From: Muribaculaceae bacterium
Lineage (GTDB): Bacteria; Bacteroidota; Bacteroidia; Bacteroidales; Muribaculaceae
Direction of reading: 5' to 3'
NCBI GenBank assembly: GCA_029058745.1
Contig: JAIDXM010000030.1
Coordinates: 1-37,230, forward strand
DNA: 37,230 nucleotides
Shown here: positions 16,913-24,841 of the stretch, one piece after another
Layout: each line of letters opens with the position of its first letter
Numbering within the stretch: the first letter of the stretch is position 1
Position numbers and translations under genes: made by a program
The notes under the pieces: generated by a model
Told to the model about the DNA's origin: nothing
Seen by the model: only the letters and a program-made list of their open reading frames with translations
Database searches by the model: none

Positions 16913-17497
16913 TCATCTGTCATGACAGGCGTTAAGCCATTCGGAGGCAGTAAGGCAGAGTTCATCATACCATTCCTGTCCGAATTTCCTTATGAGCGGT
17001 TCTTTAAGGAACACATAGGCTCTTGTCCCTGTTTTACGACCCAGAATCTCGGCACATTTGCAAATTTTCCATCTGTGAAGGTTGACGGCGGTCATGTCGC
17101 CCACTTTTTTCAATCTCACAGGATAGAGGTGGCATGAGGAAGGCTTGAGATGCGGGAGTACTCCTTCCCGATATCCTTTTTCGAGAGCGCAAAGGCATTT
17201 GCCCCCCTCTGCAAAACAGGTAAAGACACAGTCTCTTCCCTCTATTATGTTTGTCACAAGGTCCCCTTCCTCGTCAATATATGAGATGCCCTCGTCCTTT
17301 ATCGCCCGTTGGGCGGCAGGGGTAAGCATAGGGAGTATAATGTCGATGTTTTTTGCAATTTTGTCGTTCTCCTCCTCAAGAAGAGGGGCTCCGGCGTCAC
17401 CGTCGATACAGCATTGTCCGAGACAAGTGTCGAGGTCGCAAACGAAAAACCTTTCAATTAGGTCTTCAGAGACAAGGGTGTCTTTAATGAGTAGCAT
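16913..17497 (-). CDS. DUF3109 family cysteine-rich protein
   Basis: This 194-residue cytosolic protein has 13 cysteines, including Cys-x4-Cys-x3-Cys-Cys at residues 20-30, Cys90, Cys94, Cys101, Cys103, and the block KPSSCHLYPVRL at about 118-129. The pattern resembles DUF3109 and, more loosely, the YkgJ-type zinc/iron-chelating families, so metal or iron-sulfur binding is likely. No enzymatic function is established to my knowledge. It is transcribed alone, convergent with cls, with a candidate promoter about 270 bases upstream. Confidence 0.85.
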   Translation of the reverse strand: MLLIKDTLVSEDLIERFFVCDLDTCLGQCCIDGDAGAPLLEEENDKIAKNIDIILPMLTPAAQRAIKDEGISYIDEEGDLVTNIIEGRDCVFTCFAEGGKCLCALEKGYREGVLPHLKPSSCHLYPVRLKKVGDMTAVNLHRWKICKCAEILGRKTGTRAYVFLKEPLIRKFGQEWYDELCLTASEWLNACHDR

Positions 17498-17933
17498 AGT
17501 TTTTCTTATTAATACGTAAAGCGGGTGGTTATTATTGCCTTGAAGTTACGGATTGGATATGGGGAAGGGGAAGGGGGGCATGTAGCCGTCTTCGTTAAAA
17601 GCAGATTTCGCGGTATGGTATTGTGAATAGGGTTATATGAATGGTTAATAGGCAAATGAAGACCTATGGAAACGGAAAAAGTGGACGGATTTCACAACCA
17701 GTCCACTTGTCCTTTTGCTTAACTAAATAAATTCTTACATGTTAGGAATATAGATACCTAAATTTCCTTGCAAATTTAAGGATATTTTTTTGAATAAATG
17801 CAAGAATGTTGTGAAAAAATATTAATAAGAGATGTTAAAAAGCGGCATCTATGAACGGTAGCGGAATTTTTCTCATATGATGTGCGATGTAATCATGCTC
17901 AGGCATATGAAGAAGGATTGCCGTAGCCGGAGT
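17498..17933. other. Gene-free spacer with a G-rich run and a minus-strand promoter candidate
   Basis: No convincing gene is seen in these 436 bases. It holds GGGGAAGGGGAAGGGGGG (17561-17578), a small stem AAGTGGAC/GTCCACTT (17679-17686 with 17701-17708), and on the minus strand TAAATTTG (17771-17778) that could be the DUF3109 promoter. Part of it also serves as the 3' end of the T9SS plug gene transcript. Confidence 0.6.
17771..17804 (-). promoter_or_regulatory. Candidate promoter for the DUF3109 gene
   Basis: On the minus strand TAAATTTG (17771-17778) matches the Bacteroidota -7 consensus exactly. The only -33 candidate is CTTG at 17801-17804 with 22-base spacing, slightly long. The leader would be about 265 bases, so the assignment is tentative. 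Confidence 0.4.
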
Positions 17934-19235
17934 TCATTTGCCGGAAGAAGAGAGAATAAGTGTGGCGATAAGCCTGTCAGCCCTTGCCGCCGGCTCACGG
18001 CAGAAAACTTTCACGAGATATTCGTTGTCGGTTTCATAATGGTTGCCTTCAATTATGGCGTTACTTGCCTTAGGCCGTGATATGTGGCCAGTATTATTTT
18101 CGTCATCGCCATCCCCCTTCGGTAGAGCGACGTATTGATAGTTGTAGCTTCCCTGCTTCAAAGGAATCTGGGCCTGATATAGTCTGGAGTTGTAGTCGTA
18201 GGCCATCCGGTTTGCCTCGGTGAATCTGTTTTGGGAAAAGTCGCCGTCAACGTATATGTCAGCGCCGACAATCTCCGGAGCGTCGAGGGAGAAATGCACC
18301 GTGACATAGTCCGCTCCGAGGTCGGAGTCGGTGGCATTATATTCCCTTATAAGAAACCTTCCGTGTTGGGTGCTGTCGTATGAATAGTTTTTATCGGCAC
18401 GAGGATAGTCCACTGTAAGGTAAGCATGCCAGTTGGTGCCTCCAAAAGCCACGGAATCAGTATGCATTCCCGGATAGTCGGCACGTACAGTCTCAAATCG
18501 CCTGTATTCGTTTCCGGCCTCGAAAACGAGGTCTTGATTATGGGAGAATATGGCGTGATTGTTTTCCACCCTGAGAGGGTGTGTCACGGTGCGCGTTGTC
18601 TCCGGACGATTGTTCTGAGTGACTGTAATTATTAGGTCCTGGTAAGGATTCCTGACAGGAGTCCCCGACACATCGACATCGAGGTCAATCTGTTGCCATT
18701 CGCTGTTGAATCCCCTGTCAGTCCTTGAGGATACAAGACCTTCAACCTTTGCGATGTTTTCCGAAACTGCGAACCGAGCCTGCAATATTATGTCGTCGGG
18801 GTTATCCTCACGATACACCTGCAGCAAATAGTTGCCTCCGGTGAGGAAGGAGATATCATCGTTGGGAAGAGATATGTTGTAGTTCACGAAATGCACATAT
18901 GTATTGTTGGAATATGCGTAGTCAGTCACTTGGGCTTCGTTGAAGCCATTGAGAAACTCTGACTCAAGCAACCTCGAAGGCGTCCAGTCGGCATTGCAGT
19001 GTATAATCTTGTATCTCAGATATTCATGAGAGTCAGCGATTATGTCGAAATTGATATTGACGTGGTCGTTTCCATCAAGCCGTATTACAGGAGGAGCCAT
19101 GAAATGGTCCGGATTCCTGATTGCCAGCGACCTCACGTCCTTGTCCATTATGAGGGTGGAGGTGTCAGTGCTGACGGCGTTCACGGCGATTGTGCATGAG
19201 ATGGTAGCCAAAGATATAAGAATGTGCCTTACCAT
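17934..19235 (-). CDS. Type IX secretion system plug protein (formerly DUF5103)
   Basis: In the T9SS of Bacteroidota the plug protein closes the periplasmic side of the SprA/Sov outer-membrane pore. The 433-residue product has a signal peptide (about residues 1-20) and the first-domain hallmark around residues 76-110: Tyr-Lys-Ile-Ile-His-Cys-Asn-Ala-Asp-Trp, then Glu-Phe-Leu-Asn-Gly-Phe, then Asp-Tyr-x-x-Ser-x-Asn-Thr. A second beta-rich region follows, and a late segment resembles an early-set fold (Asp-Ile-Tyr-Val-Asp-Gly-Asp-Phe). Its start overlaps the ung 3' end by 7 bases, so it is translated from an ung operon, an odd pairing probably kept by shared transcription. Confidence 0.85.
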   Translation of the reverse strand: MVRHILISLATISCTIAVNAVSTDTSTLIMDKDVRSLAIRNPDHFMAPPVIRLDGNDHVNINFDIIADSHEYLRYKIIHCNADWTPSRLLESEFLNGFNEAQVTDYAYSNNTYVHFVNYNISLPNDDISFLTGGNYLLQVYREDNPDDIILQARFAVSENIAKVEGLVSSRTDRGFNSEWQQIDLDVDVSGTPVRNPYQDLIITVTQNNRPETTRTVTHPLRVENNHAIFSHNQDLVFEAGNEYRRFETVRADYPGMHTDSVAFGGTNWHAYLTVDYPRADKNYSYDSTQHGRFLIREYNATDSDLGADYVTVHFSLDAPEIVGADIYVDGDFSQNRFTEANRMAYDYNSRLYQAQIPLKQGSYNYQYVALPKGDGDDENNTGHISRPKASNAIIEGNHYETDNEYLVKVFCREPAARADRLIATLILSSSGK

Positions 19236-19897
19236 ATGACAGGAGTTTTGCCGTGGGCCACGAGATATTGGTTTGCACGTGAGAAATGGTGATTGCCAAA
19301 GAATCCCCGATAGGCGGAAAGGGGAGAAGGGTGGGGAGACGTGAGCACAAGATGCCTGTCGCGGTCGATTTTCGCACCCTTTCGTATGGCATCGGAGCCC
19401 CAGAGCATGAACACTATGTTGTCGCGGCTGTTGGCCAGGACGTCAACGGCCGCATCGGTAAACGTTTCCCAGCCTATGTTTGAATGAGATTTGGGCTGAT
19501 GCTCCTTTACGGTCAGCGAGGAGTTGAGCAACAACACCCCCTGACTTGCCCATCGGGAGAGGTCGCCGTCAGCCGGCATCGGGGCGCCGGTGTCGTCGCA
19601 GACTTCTTTGAAAATGTTGACAAGAGAAGGCGGCATCTGTATCCCCGGGGCAACGGAGAAGCAAAGTCCGTTTGCCTGTCCCGGGCCATGGTAGGGATCC
19701 TGTCCTATAATCACCACCTTGGTGTCATCGAATGGTGAGGCGTCGAAAGCCGCGAAAATACGGTTGCCGGGAGGGTAAATCCTGACCGAGGGGTCGGCAT
19801 AGTCTTGTCTGATTCTTTCTGCAAGACTGCGGAAATATGGTTTGTCGAATTCAGGGGCGAGATGTTGTTTCCATCCTTGTTCAATCTTGACATCCAT
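19229..19897 (-). CDS. ung: Uracil-DNA glycosylase, family 1
   Basis: This enzyme removes uracil from DNA at the start of base-excision repair. The 222-residue product has all family-1 motifs: GQDPYHGPGQANGLCFSV with catalytic Asp67, LLLNSSLTV in the middle, and HPSPLSAYRGFFG near the C-terminus with the catalytic His. Length is standard (about 220-230). The ATG at 19897 is near a good promoter, leaving a short leader of a few bases. It is the first gene of a two-gene operon with the T9SS plug gene. Confidence 0.97.
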   Translation of the reverse strand: MDVKIEQGWKQHLAPEFDKPYFRSLAERIRQDYADPSVRIYPPGNRIFAAFDASPFDDTKVVIIGQDPYHGPGQANGLCFSVAPGIQMPPSLVNIFKEVCDDTGAPMPADGDLSRWASQGVLLLNSSLTVKEHQPKSHSNIGWETFTDAAVDVLANSRDNIVFMLWGSDAIRKGAKIDRDRHLVLTSPHPSPLSAYRGFFGNHHFSRANQYLVAHGKTPVIW

Positions 19898-19911
19898 GCG
19901 TGTTTATTGAG

Positions 19912-19944
19912 CTAAGTTAAAAAAATCAGAGACATCAATACAAA
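19912..19944 (-). promoter_or_regulatory. Promoter of the ung-plug operon
   Basis: On the minus strand TTTG (19941-19944), a 21-base spacer and TAACTTAG (19912-19919) match the Bacteroidota promoter with one mismatch in the -7 box. The start point would be near 19905, about 8 bases before the ung ATG. Confidence 0.6.
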
Positions 19945-19960
19945 GTTCGGAAAAAATGAT

Positions 19961-19968
19961 TAACTTTG
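19961..19968 (+). promoter_or_regulatory. Promoter -7 element of the tRNA-Arg gene
   Basis: TAACTTTG followed by CA is an exact -7 match, 66 bases before the tRNA. No TTTG stands 19-21 bases upstream. It lies only about 16 bases from the -33 box of the divergent ung promoter. Confidence 0.5.
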
Positions 19969-20034
19969 CAAGTGAAAAATGAGGGTTATCTGGATATGAC
20001 GTTATGTTGAAAGTAATATCTGTGAAACCTGTCT

Positions 20035-20106
20035 GTCTCCATAGTTCAATGGATAGAATATCGGATTCCGGTTCCGACGATTAGGGTTCGACTCCCTATG
20101 GAGATA
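20035..20106 (+). tRNA. tRNA-Arg, anticodon CCG (reads CGG)
   Basis: The 72-base cloverleaf is complete without an encoded CCA. Acceptor GTCTCCA (20035-20041) pairs with TGGAGAT (one G-U). The D stem is GTTC/GAAT with an AATGGATA loop, the anticodon stem is TCGGA/TCCGA with loop TTCCGGT, the variable loop has four bases, and the T stem TAGGG/CCCTA encloses TTCGACT. The anticodon CCG gives arginine. It stands alone between the ung operon and the pullulanase gene. Confidence 0.95.
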
Positions 20107-20155
20107 CAAGCCGAGAGCCGCTGTCAGTCAAAAACTGACAGCGGCTCTCGGCTTG
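20107..20155 (+). terminator. 22-bp perfect hairpin adjoining the tRNA 3' end
   Basis: Bases 20107-20128 pair without any mismatch with 20134-20155 around a CAAAA loop. It starts one base after the tRNA discriminator base, so it would form at once in the transcript and define the 3' end for processing. The following bases (TCGTAATG) are not a T run, so termination may depend on the stem or on further factors. Confidence 0.6.
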
Positions 20156-20192
20156 TCGTAATGATGAGTGTCTCACAGAATATGGCAGTCTA

Positions 20193-20231
20193 TTCAGATA
20201 TCCGGGAGATATGACTCACCGGATATCTGAA
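20193..20231 (-). terminator. Hairpin behind the pullulanase gene
   Basis: A 13-bp perfect stem (20193-20205 with 20219-20231, 13-base loop) begins 12 bases after the pulA stop on the minus strand. The T run behind it is poor, so it may act mainly as a 3' end stabiliser. It is symmetric and could act in both directions. Confidence 0.5.
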
Positions 20232-20242
20232 ATTGCGTTCTC

Positions 20243-22273
20243 TTATTTGGCGAGGATAAGGGCGGAATAGGGGGCGACGGTTATTTTCCCCCCTTTTGAA
20301 GAGCCGAGAGACGCATCCGGAGAGATTTTACCGTCTTTGGCCACAATCATCCAATTTCCCTTCTTGATATTCACTGTCTGAGGCTTTGATGCACCGTTGA
20401 ACACCACCTTTATCTCCTGCCAGTCGTCGCCGTTGGCATGGTCTTTGAGTGAATAAGAGATGAGGTTGGGAGTTTTGGAGGAGTCGATTTTGTCGAACAC
20501 GAGATGGTTTGCGATGTCATCGGCCGAAGTCATGCGGAATGCCGGATGGGCTTTCCTTAGGGCGATAAGTCCTTTGTAATAGTCAAACTGGTCGCGGTAT
20601 TTCGATTTGTTCTCCCAGTCAATCGCATTAATCGAGTCCGGTTTGTTGTAGGAGTTGTGTATTCCTTTCTTGTCGCGGAAGACTTCCTCTCCGGCAAACA
20701 TGAAAGGAGTGCCCTGTGATGTGAATACTATGGTCTGCGCGAGCTTGGCGGCTTCGAGCATATTCTTCTCCGGCTCCCCTTCCATCGATTTGTGGAGTTT
20801 GTCTGTAAGGCAAAGGTCATCGTGGCACGACACATAGTTTACAATCATTTCAGGCGATGAGGCATATGCGAATTTCGAGTTGTTGCCTTTCGAATAGTCA
20901 ACCTGTGGATGAGGAGTCGCGGCCACGATGCCGATTTTCACGGTTTCCTCGTTTCCTGGTTTTCCTGTCGCGAACCCACGGTCGGCGGCATCCGTGTAAT
21001 GTCCCTTCACGGCGTCTCGGATGTCATCGGAGAAAACGGCGATGTCGGTCATTTTACCCACATTCTCTTTCAGGGCCCGACGTTCGGGAGCAAGAGGGGA
21101 GTCGCCGGATGTCCATCCCTCTCCATACACGAAAATGGATGGGTTTATCTTTTTAAGTTCCCGGGCCACCTTGTCCATGGTCTCGGTGTCGTGTATAGCC
21201 ATGAGGTCGAACCTGAATCCGTCGATATGGTATTCGTCTGCCCAGTATTTAGTGGAGTTTATGATGAAGTCTTGCATCTGGCGAAGGTCGGAAGCCGTCT
21301 CGTTGCCACATCCGGAGGCATCGGAATAGCGTCCGTCGTCCCAATGACGATGGTAATATCCGGGAGCCGTAAGCTCGAAATTGGAGTTGTCATTGTCGGC
21401 GGTGTGGTTGTACACCACGTCCATTATGACGCCGATTCCAGCGTCGTGGAGGGCTTTCACCATCTCCTTCATTTCACGGATTCGGGTGGCGGGGTCGGAA
21501 GGGTTGGTGGAATAAGACCCTTCCGGAGAGTTGTAGTTCAGAGGGTCGTAACCCCAGTTGTATGTGTTTTCCTGGAGGTTCATCTCGTCAACCGAGTTGT
21601 AGTCGTAAGATGGCAGGATATGCACGTGGGTCACACCGAGTTCCTTGAGGTGGTCGATTCCGGTTTTCTGGCCTGAAGGAGAGTGGGTGCCTTTTTCAGT
21701 CATGGCCAGGAACTTCCCTTTGTTGGCGATTCCAGAGGATGGATGCATCGACATGTCGCGGTGGTGCATCTCATATACGATTACATCAGAGAAATTCTTC
21801 ACTTCCGGGCCGTGGTCTTTGTCCCATCCTTCCGGGTCGGTCTTGTCGAGGTCTATAATTGCCGCACGGAGACCGTTGACCCCGACCGCCTTGGCCCATA
21901 CTCCGGGAGTCTCGTCTTTCCACTCTCCGTTCCATTTGATTTGGAATGTGTAGAATTTTCCATACAGTTTCTCCGGCACAGATACAGTCCAGGTGCCGTT
22001 GTCTTTGTTGAAAATCATGGGCAGGGTCTTTGTCGGAGAGCCGGTATGTCCGTTGTCATAAATATTGACACGCGCATCCTGTGCCTTAGGACTCCAAAGG
22101 CGGAAATGTGAGCCACTGTTGTCAACGGTAAGCTCGAGGTCGTCGCCGGAATATGTCGGGTAGCCGACAAACTGCGAGTCGAACTTGCTTTGCGAAAAGG
22201 CCACAGGAGCGAATGAGACACCTGAGGCCATGACAGTCAATGTCATAAACGTGGTAATGAAAGAGGTTTTCAT
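20243..22273 (-). CDS. pulA: Secreted type I pullulanase (GH13, CBM48)
   Basis: This enzyme cleaves alpha-1,6 branches of pullulan, starch or glycogen. The 676-residue product has a signal peptide (about residues 1-28, without a lipobox), an N-terminal CBM48-like domain (about 45-130), the pullulanase signature Tyr-Asn-Trp-Gly-Tyr-Asp-Pro (238-244) and GH13 motifs DVVYNH (285-290), nucleophile Asp356, acid Glu385 and His484-Asp485. The ATG at 22273 is chosen because the signal peptide begins there; upstream sequence in frame overlaps the promoter. A periplasmic location is likely. No SusC/SusD genes are nearby, so it is not part of a visible utilisation locus. Confidence 0.93.
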   Translation of the reverse strand: MKTSFITTFMTLTVMASGVSFAPVAFSQSKFDSQFVGYPTYSGDDLELTVDNSGSHFRLWSPKAQDARVNIYDNGHTGSPTKTLPMIFNKDNGTWTVSVPEKLYGKFYTFQIKWNGEWKDETPGVWAKAVGVNGLRAAIIDLDKTDPEGWDKDHGPEVKNFSDVIVYEMHHRDMSMHPSSGIANKGKFLAMTEKGTHSPSGQKTGIDHLKELGVTHVHILPSYDYNSVDEMNLQENTYNWGYDPLNYNSPEGSYSTNPSDPATRIREMKEMVKALHDAGIGVIMDVVYNHTADNDNSNFELTAPGYYHRHWDDGRYSDASGCGNETASDLRQMQDFIINSTKYWADEYHIDGFRFDLMAIHDTETMDKVARELKKINPSIFVYGEGWTSGDSPLAPERRALKENVGKMTDIAVFSDDIRDAVKGHYTDAADRGFATGKPGNEETVKIGIVAATPHPQVDYSKGNNSKFAYASSPEMIVNYVSCHDDLCLTDKLHKSMEGEPEKNMLEAAKLAQTIVFTSQGTPFMFAGEEVFRDKKGIHNSYNKPDSINAIDWENKSKYRDQFDYYKGLIALRKAHPAFRMTSADDIANHLVFDKIDSSKTPNLISYSLKDHANGDDWQEIKVVFNGASKPQTVNIKKGNWMIVAKDGKISPDASLGSSKGGKITVAPYSALILAK

Positions 22274-22345
22274 GAAAATGTAAGAATGAATATTTAGTGA
22301 AGCATAAGCTTCGATGCAAAAAAGAAGGGCGATGCCTTCACAACG

Positions 22346-22376
22346 CGAAGTTACAAAAAAATGTCGTGTCTGCAAA
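22346..22376 (-). promoter_or_regulatory. Promoter of pulA
   Basis: On the minus strand TTTG (22373-22376), a 19-base spacer and TAACTTCG (22346-22353) match the consensus apart from one base. The start would be near 22339, leaving a leader of about 66 bases before the ATG at 22273, which supports the short pulA start. Confidence 0.65.
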
Positions 22377-22406
22377 GTCCTGAAGGTTAAATGTCGTGGA
22401 GAAAGA

Positions 22407-22438
22407 TTTGGAGGATTGGCGGAAAATGAGTAATTTTG
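22407..22438 (+). promoter_or_regulatory. Promoter of rpsO
   Basis: TTTG (22407-22410), a 20-base spacer and TAATTTTG (22431-22438) match the Bacteroidota consensus fully. The leader to the ATG at 22541 is about 96 bases, long enough for a control structure. It is divergent from the pulA promoter, with about 30 bases between the two -33 boxes. Confidence 0.8.
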
Positions 22439-22540
22439 CAAAGCTTTTCGCGAAAAGTTGGCGCAGGGGAGAGTCCTGACTCCGAAAGCTTTTTTAAGAA
22501 AGGCCACAATGACAATATTAACAATTTAACTCTCAAAACA

Positions 22541-22816
22541 ATGCATCTTTCAACAGAAGAGAAGCAGGCCATCTTCGAGAAATATGGCCAGGGCAAAAAT
22601 GATACCGGCAGCCCCGAAAGCCAGATCGCACTTTTCTCCATCCGTATCAAGCACCTCACCGAGCACTTGAAGGCAAACCATAAGGATTATGCCACAGCAC
22701 GTGCGCTCAAGATGCTTGTAGGCCAGCGTCGTTCACTCCTTGACTATCTGATTCGCAAGGATATCAACCGCTATCGTGCCATCATCGCCAAGAAAGAGCT
22801 CGGCATCCGTAAGTAA
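22541..22816 (+). CDS. rpsO: 30S ribosomal protein S15 (uS15)
   Basis: uS15 is a primary 16S binder at the platform. The 91-residue product has the conserved Thr-Gly-Ser-Pro-Glu-Ser-Gln-Ile-Ala-Leu (about residues 22-31), LTEHLKANHKDYATARAL (about 39-56) and LVGQRRSLLDYLIRKD. The ATG at 22541 is used because an upstream frame would start at the promoter itself. S15 represses its own synthesis in several bacteria through the mRNA leader; the 96-base leader here could serve that role, although no clear fold was worked out. Confidence 0.98.
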   Translation: MHLSTEEKQAIFEKYGQGKNDTGSPESQIALFSIRIKHLTEHLKANHKDYATARALKMLVGQRRSLLDYLIRKDINRYRAIIAKKELGIRK

Positions 22817-22842
22817 AAAAAGGAGCCCTCAGGCATATGTCA

Positions 22843-22885
22843 AATTCCCGCGCCGGATTTTCATTTCCGGTGCGGGAATTCTTTT
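22843..22885 (+). terminator. Terminator of rpsO
   Basis: A 15-bp stem with one G-U (22843-22857 with 22866-22880, eight-base loop) is followed by CTTTTT. It lies 27 bases after the rpsO stop and is a typical Rho-independent terminator. Confidence 0.9.
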
Positions 22886-23342
22886 TCTGCCCGAGAAGAT
22901 TGGAAGAGCAGTGTGGATGGGAGGCCTTAAAAAAAGGCAACCTTCCCGAGGTCGCCTGTGTTTGATCTTGATAATGCGGAAAGCGAATCTTGGATTGCCG
23001 CTCGGCAGGTTGTCGTTGCTTGTATTCTGCAGACGGCTTCGCGCCGAAGGAGAAAGAGACAGTATATAGACCCTTTTTTTGAAAGGGGTGGCTGTCACGA
23101 TGACGTCAACCTATTTTCCGCGTTGGTCAGACATTCAATTATTGCGAGGGCCAAAGACCCGGTTTGAAATCCTTTTAACGGGCGGAGAAGAGATAAGAGC
23201 GCCCGTTTCCGCCGATACCATTTCCGGGACTTACGGCGGCAGGGTTTCCTTGCCCGTTGTGACTATATAACGAATTGGGAGCCGCAAAGGTTCATCCTGC
23301 AGACAGGCGTATGAGAGAGCTTCTCCAGATTCTGTGTAAAAG
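22886..23342. other. Gene-free stretch with several small hairpins, function unknown
   Basis: None of the short open frames in these roughly 450 bases looks like a protein. Several stems are visible: GCCTT/AAGGC near 22924, CTTCG/CGAAG near 23037, CCCTTT/AAAGGG near 23071, and AACGGGCG (23177-23184) with CGCCCGTT (23200-23207). I looked for hallmarks of tmRNA, RNase P RNA and SRP RNA and found none. It could be a non-coding RNA gene, a decayed gene or an inert spacer. Confidence 0.4.
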
Positions 23343-23378
23343 AAAGGAGGATATCGAAACCGATATCCTCCTTTTATA
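23343..23378 (-). terminator. Terminator behind the lipoprotein gene
   Basis: A perfect 14-bp stem (23343-23356 with 23361-23374, AAAC loop) stands 20 bases after the stop of the minus-strand lipoprotein gene. On the minus strand it is followed by TTTCTTTT; on the plus strand the right arm runs into TTTTAT. It is probably bidirectional. Confidence 0.85.
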
Positions 23379-23394
23379 GATATAAATGTCCGGA

Positions 23395-24672
23395 TTATTT
23401 TTTCAGGTTAATTCCGAGTTCGATTGTTTCCGTACCGTTGATTACATCGGGAAGGCTGGTAAGTATTCCGCTAAGCATCGGCGCCTTATCTTTCATTGCA
23501 GGGTCCTGAGCCGCGCTGTTGACAATGCCATCGACGAACTCCTTGTCTGAGAATAGCGGGGCCACAGCCGTAAGGATAGGCTTCAGGGTCTTTGTGCCGA
23601 GATAGAAAGCCTTGACAGCAGAGTCGGGGTTCACATCTCCATTTGCGTTGACGAAGGCGTCGCCATAGCATAGCGGGATTCCGTTGCTTAGCATAGGCAC
23701 GAGTTGCTGCAAGAGGCTTTCCACCACAATTGTCAGGTCGGCCGCCCGTGTGGATTTAGAGGCAGGAGCCATTGCATTGGCGATTATAGCCCCGGGGTTG
23801 AGGAACAGCCTGAGTGTGCCATCCCCATCAACCACATACTGCGCCAAACCGGCGGGAGCGTCGGTCATTTCTCCGGTTTTAGAGTCGAGGTACCTTGCCG
23901 TCAAGGAGCCGTCTTCACCGAAAGTCACGGTGTTGAGGGAGAGGGCAAGCATATCAGCAACCGACATTGTGGGATTGCCGTCCTCGTCCGGTTGCATCAA
24001 AGGCATCGCCAAAGTCATCTGGAGAATGGTTCCCGCAGGCATTTCAAGCGGGGCAGAATCGGGAGAAAGCTGGATGGAGAAGTTCTTTTGGGATTTCCAT
24101 ACTGCTCTTGCCACATTGAAGAGGTTCTTTGATTCATAACCCCAGTCAGGGTCTATGTAAGAGAGCGAGGGCAGTTCCCATGTTCCGGCCAGGGAAGTGT
24201 TTTTAAGTTTCACGTCAGAAAGCGCGAATTCGAGGGCGTCGCCGGAAGCGTTGCCTTGATATGAGAATGTACAGTAATCGGTTTCCCCGTCACCCTCAAA
24301 AGAGCAGTTGGAGGCGTCACCCGTCAGAGTCACCTTGATTTCAGTGGATGGAGAGCCGGGAAGCACGCCGGATGTGGGGAATGTGAGAGGGTCGGTCTGG
24401 TCGGCTTTTGTTTCCCCACCAAAGATTCCGGATAGATCGAAAGGCTCGCCGGCGAGCGTGATTGTTGCTGTTCCGTCGGCGGCAGGAGAGAATGTGACAG
24501 ATTTCCCTGCAACCGGCTGTCCGTTGAGACTCAGTGTAAGGCCATTGGCGGAGGTGTATGATTTTTGCTCCAGGCCTGATCCCGGGACGTTCGGGTCATC
24601 GTTGTCACCGCAGGATGTCAGAGCCGAAACAGCGGCCATTGCGGCAAACGCATAAAGAAAACACTTTTTCAT
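23395..24672 (-). CDS. Probable surface lipoprotein, DUF4925-like
   Basis: This 425-residue protein has a signal peptide with lipobox Leu-Thr-Ser-Cys (Cys21). The residues after Cys (Gly-Asp-Asn-Asp-Asp) match the acidic lipoprotein-export signal that sends Bacteroidota lipoproteins to the cell surface. An Ig-like N-terminal part follows (about residues 38-155: Leu-Thr-Leu-Ser-Leu-Asn-Gly-Gln-Pro-Val), then a longer C-terminal region with few motifs. The layout resembles DUF4925 lipoproteins of Bacteroidales, but I am not certain of the family. Function is unknown. It is a single gene with its own promoter and terminator, divergent from the PCMD gene pair. Confidence 0.8.
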   Translation of the reverse strand: MKKCFLYAFAAMAAVSALTSCGDNDDPNVPGSGLEQKSYTSANGLTLSLNGQPVAGKSVTFSPAADGTATITLAGEPFDLSGIFGGETKADQTDPLTFPTSGVLPGSPSTEIKVTLTGDASNCSFEGDGETDYCTFSYQGNASGDALEFALSDVKLKNTSLAGTWELPSLSYIDPDWGYESKNLFNVARAVWKSQKNFSIQLSPDSAPLEMPAGTILQMTLAMPLMQPDEDGNPTMSVADMLALSLNTVTFGEDGSLTARYLDSKTGEMTDAPAGLAQYVVDGDGTLRLFLNPGAIIANAMAPASKSTRAADLTIVVESLLQQLVPMLSNGIPLCYGDAFVNANGDVNPDSAVKAFYLGTKTLKPILTAVAPLFSDKEFVDGIVNSAAQDPAMKDKAPMLSGILTSLPDVINGTETIELGINLKK

Positions 24673-24771
24673 AAGGATGTTGATTTATTATATGTTATAT
24701 TTATTTCAGATGAGTGTGTAGCGTCTGTCCATACGGCCCACATGCAGTATGGCTTTTTTGCTAAAACGGTG

Positions 24772-24779
24772 CAAAGATA
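24772..24779 (-). promoter_or_regulatory. Promoter -7 element of the lipoprotein gene
   Basis: TATCTTTG on the minus strand is an exact -7 match followed by CA. The start point would be near 24765, giving a leader of about 90 bases. No -33 TTTG is found at the normal distance. Confidence 0.55.
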
Positions 24780-24841
24780 ATAAAAAAACAGATAAAATGT
24801 CTTAAAAAGGACTTTTGGTGGAATTTGAAAACAAATAAAGG

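Noticed and set aside
22274..22507. 78-residue N-terminal extension of the pullulanase
   Set aside because: It would run through the pulA promoter (22346-22376) and past the divergent rpsO promoter, and the signal peptide starts at 22273.
22436..22540. Longer start for S15
   Set aside because: It overlaps the -7 promoter box; family length needs the ATG at 22541.
22958..23167. 69-residue frame in the gap after rpsO
   Set aside because: No start context, no motif, and basic low-information sequence; treated as non-coding.
22886..23342. tmRNA, RNase P RNA or SRP RNA in the gap after rpsO
   Set aside because: The conserved cores of these RNAs were looked for on both strands by eye and not found.
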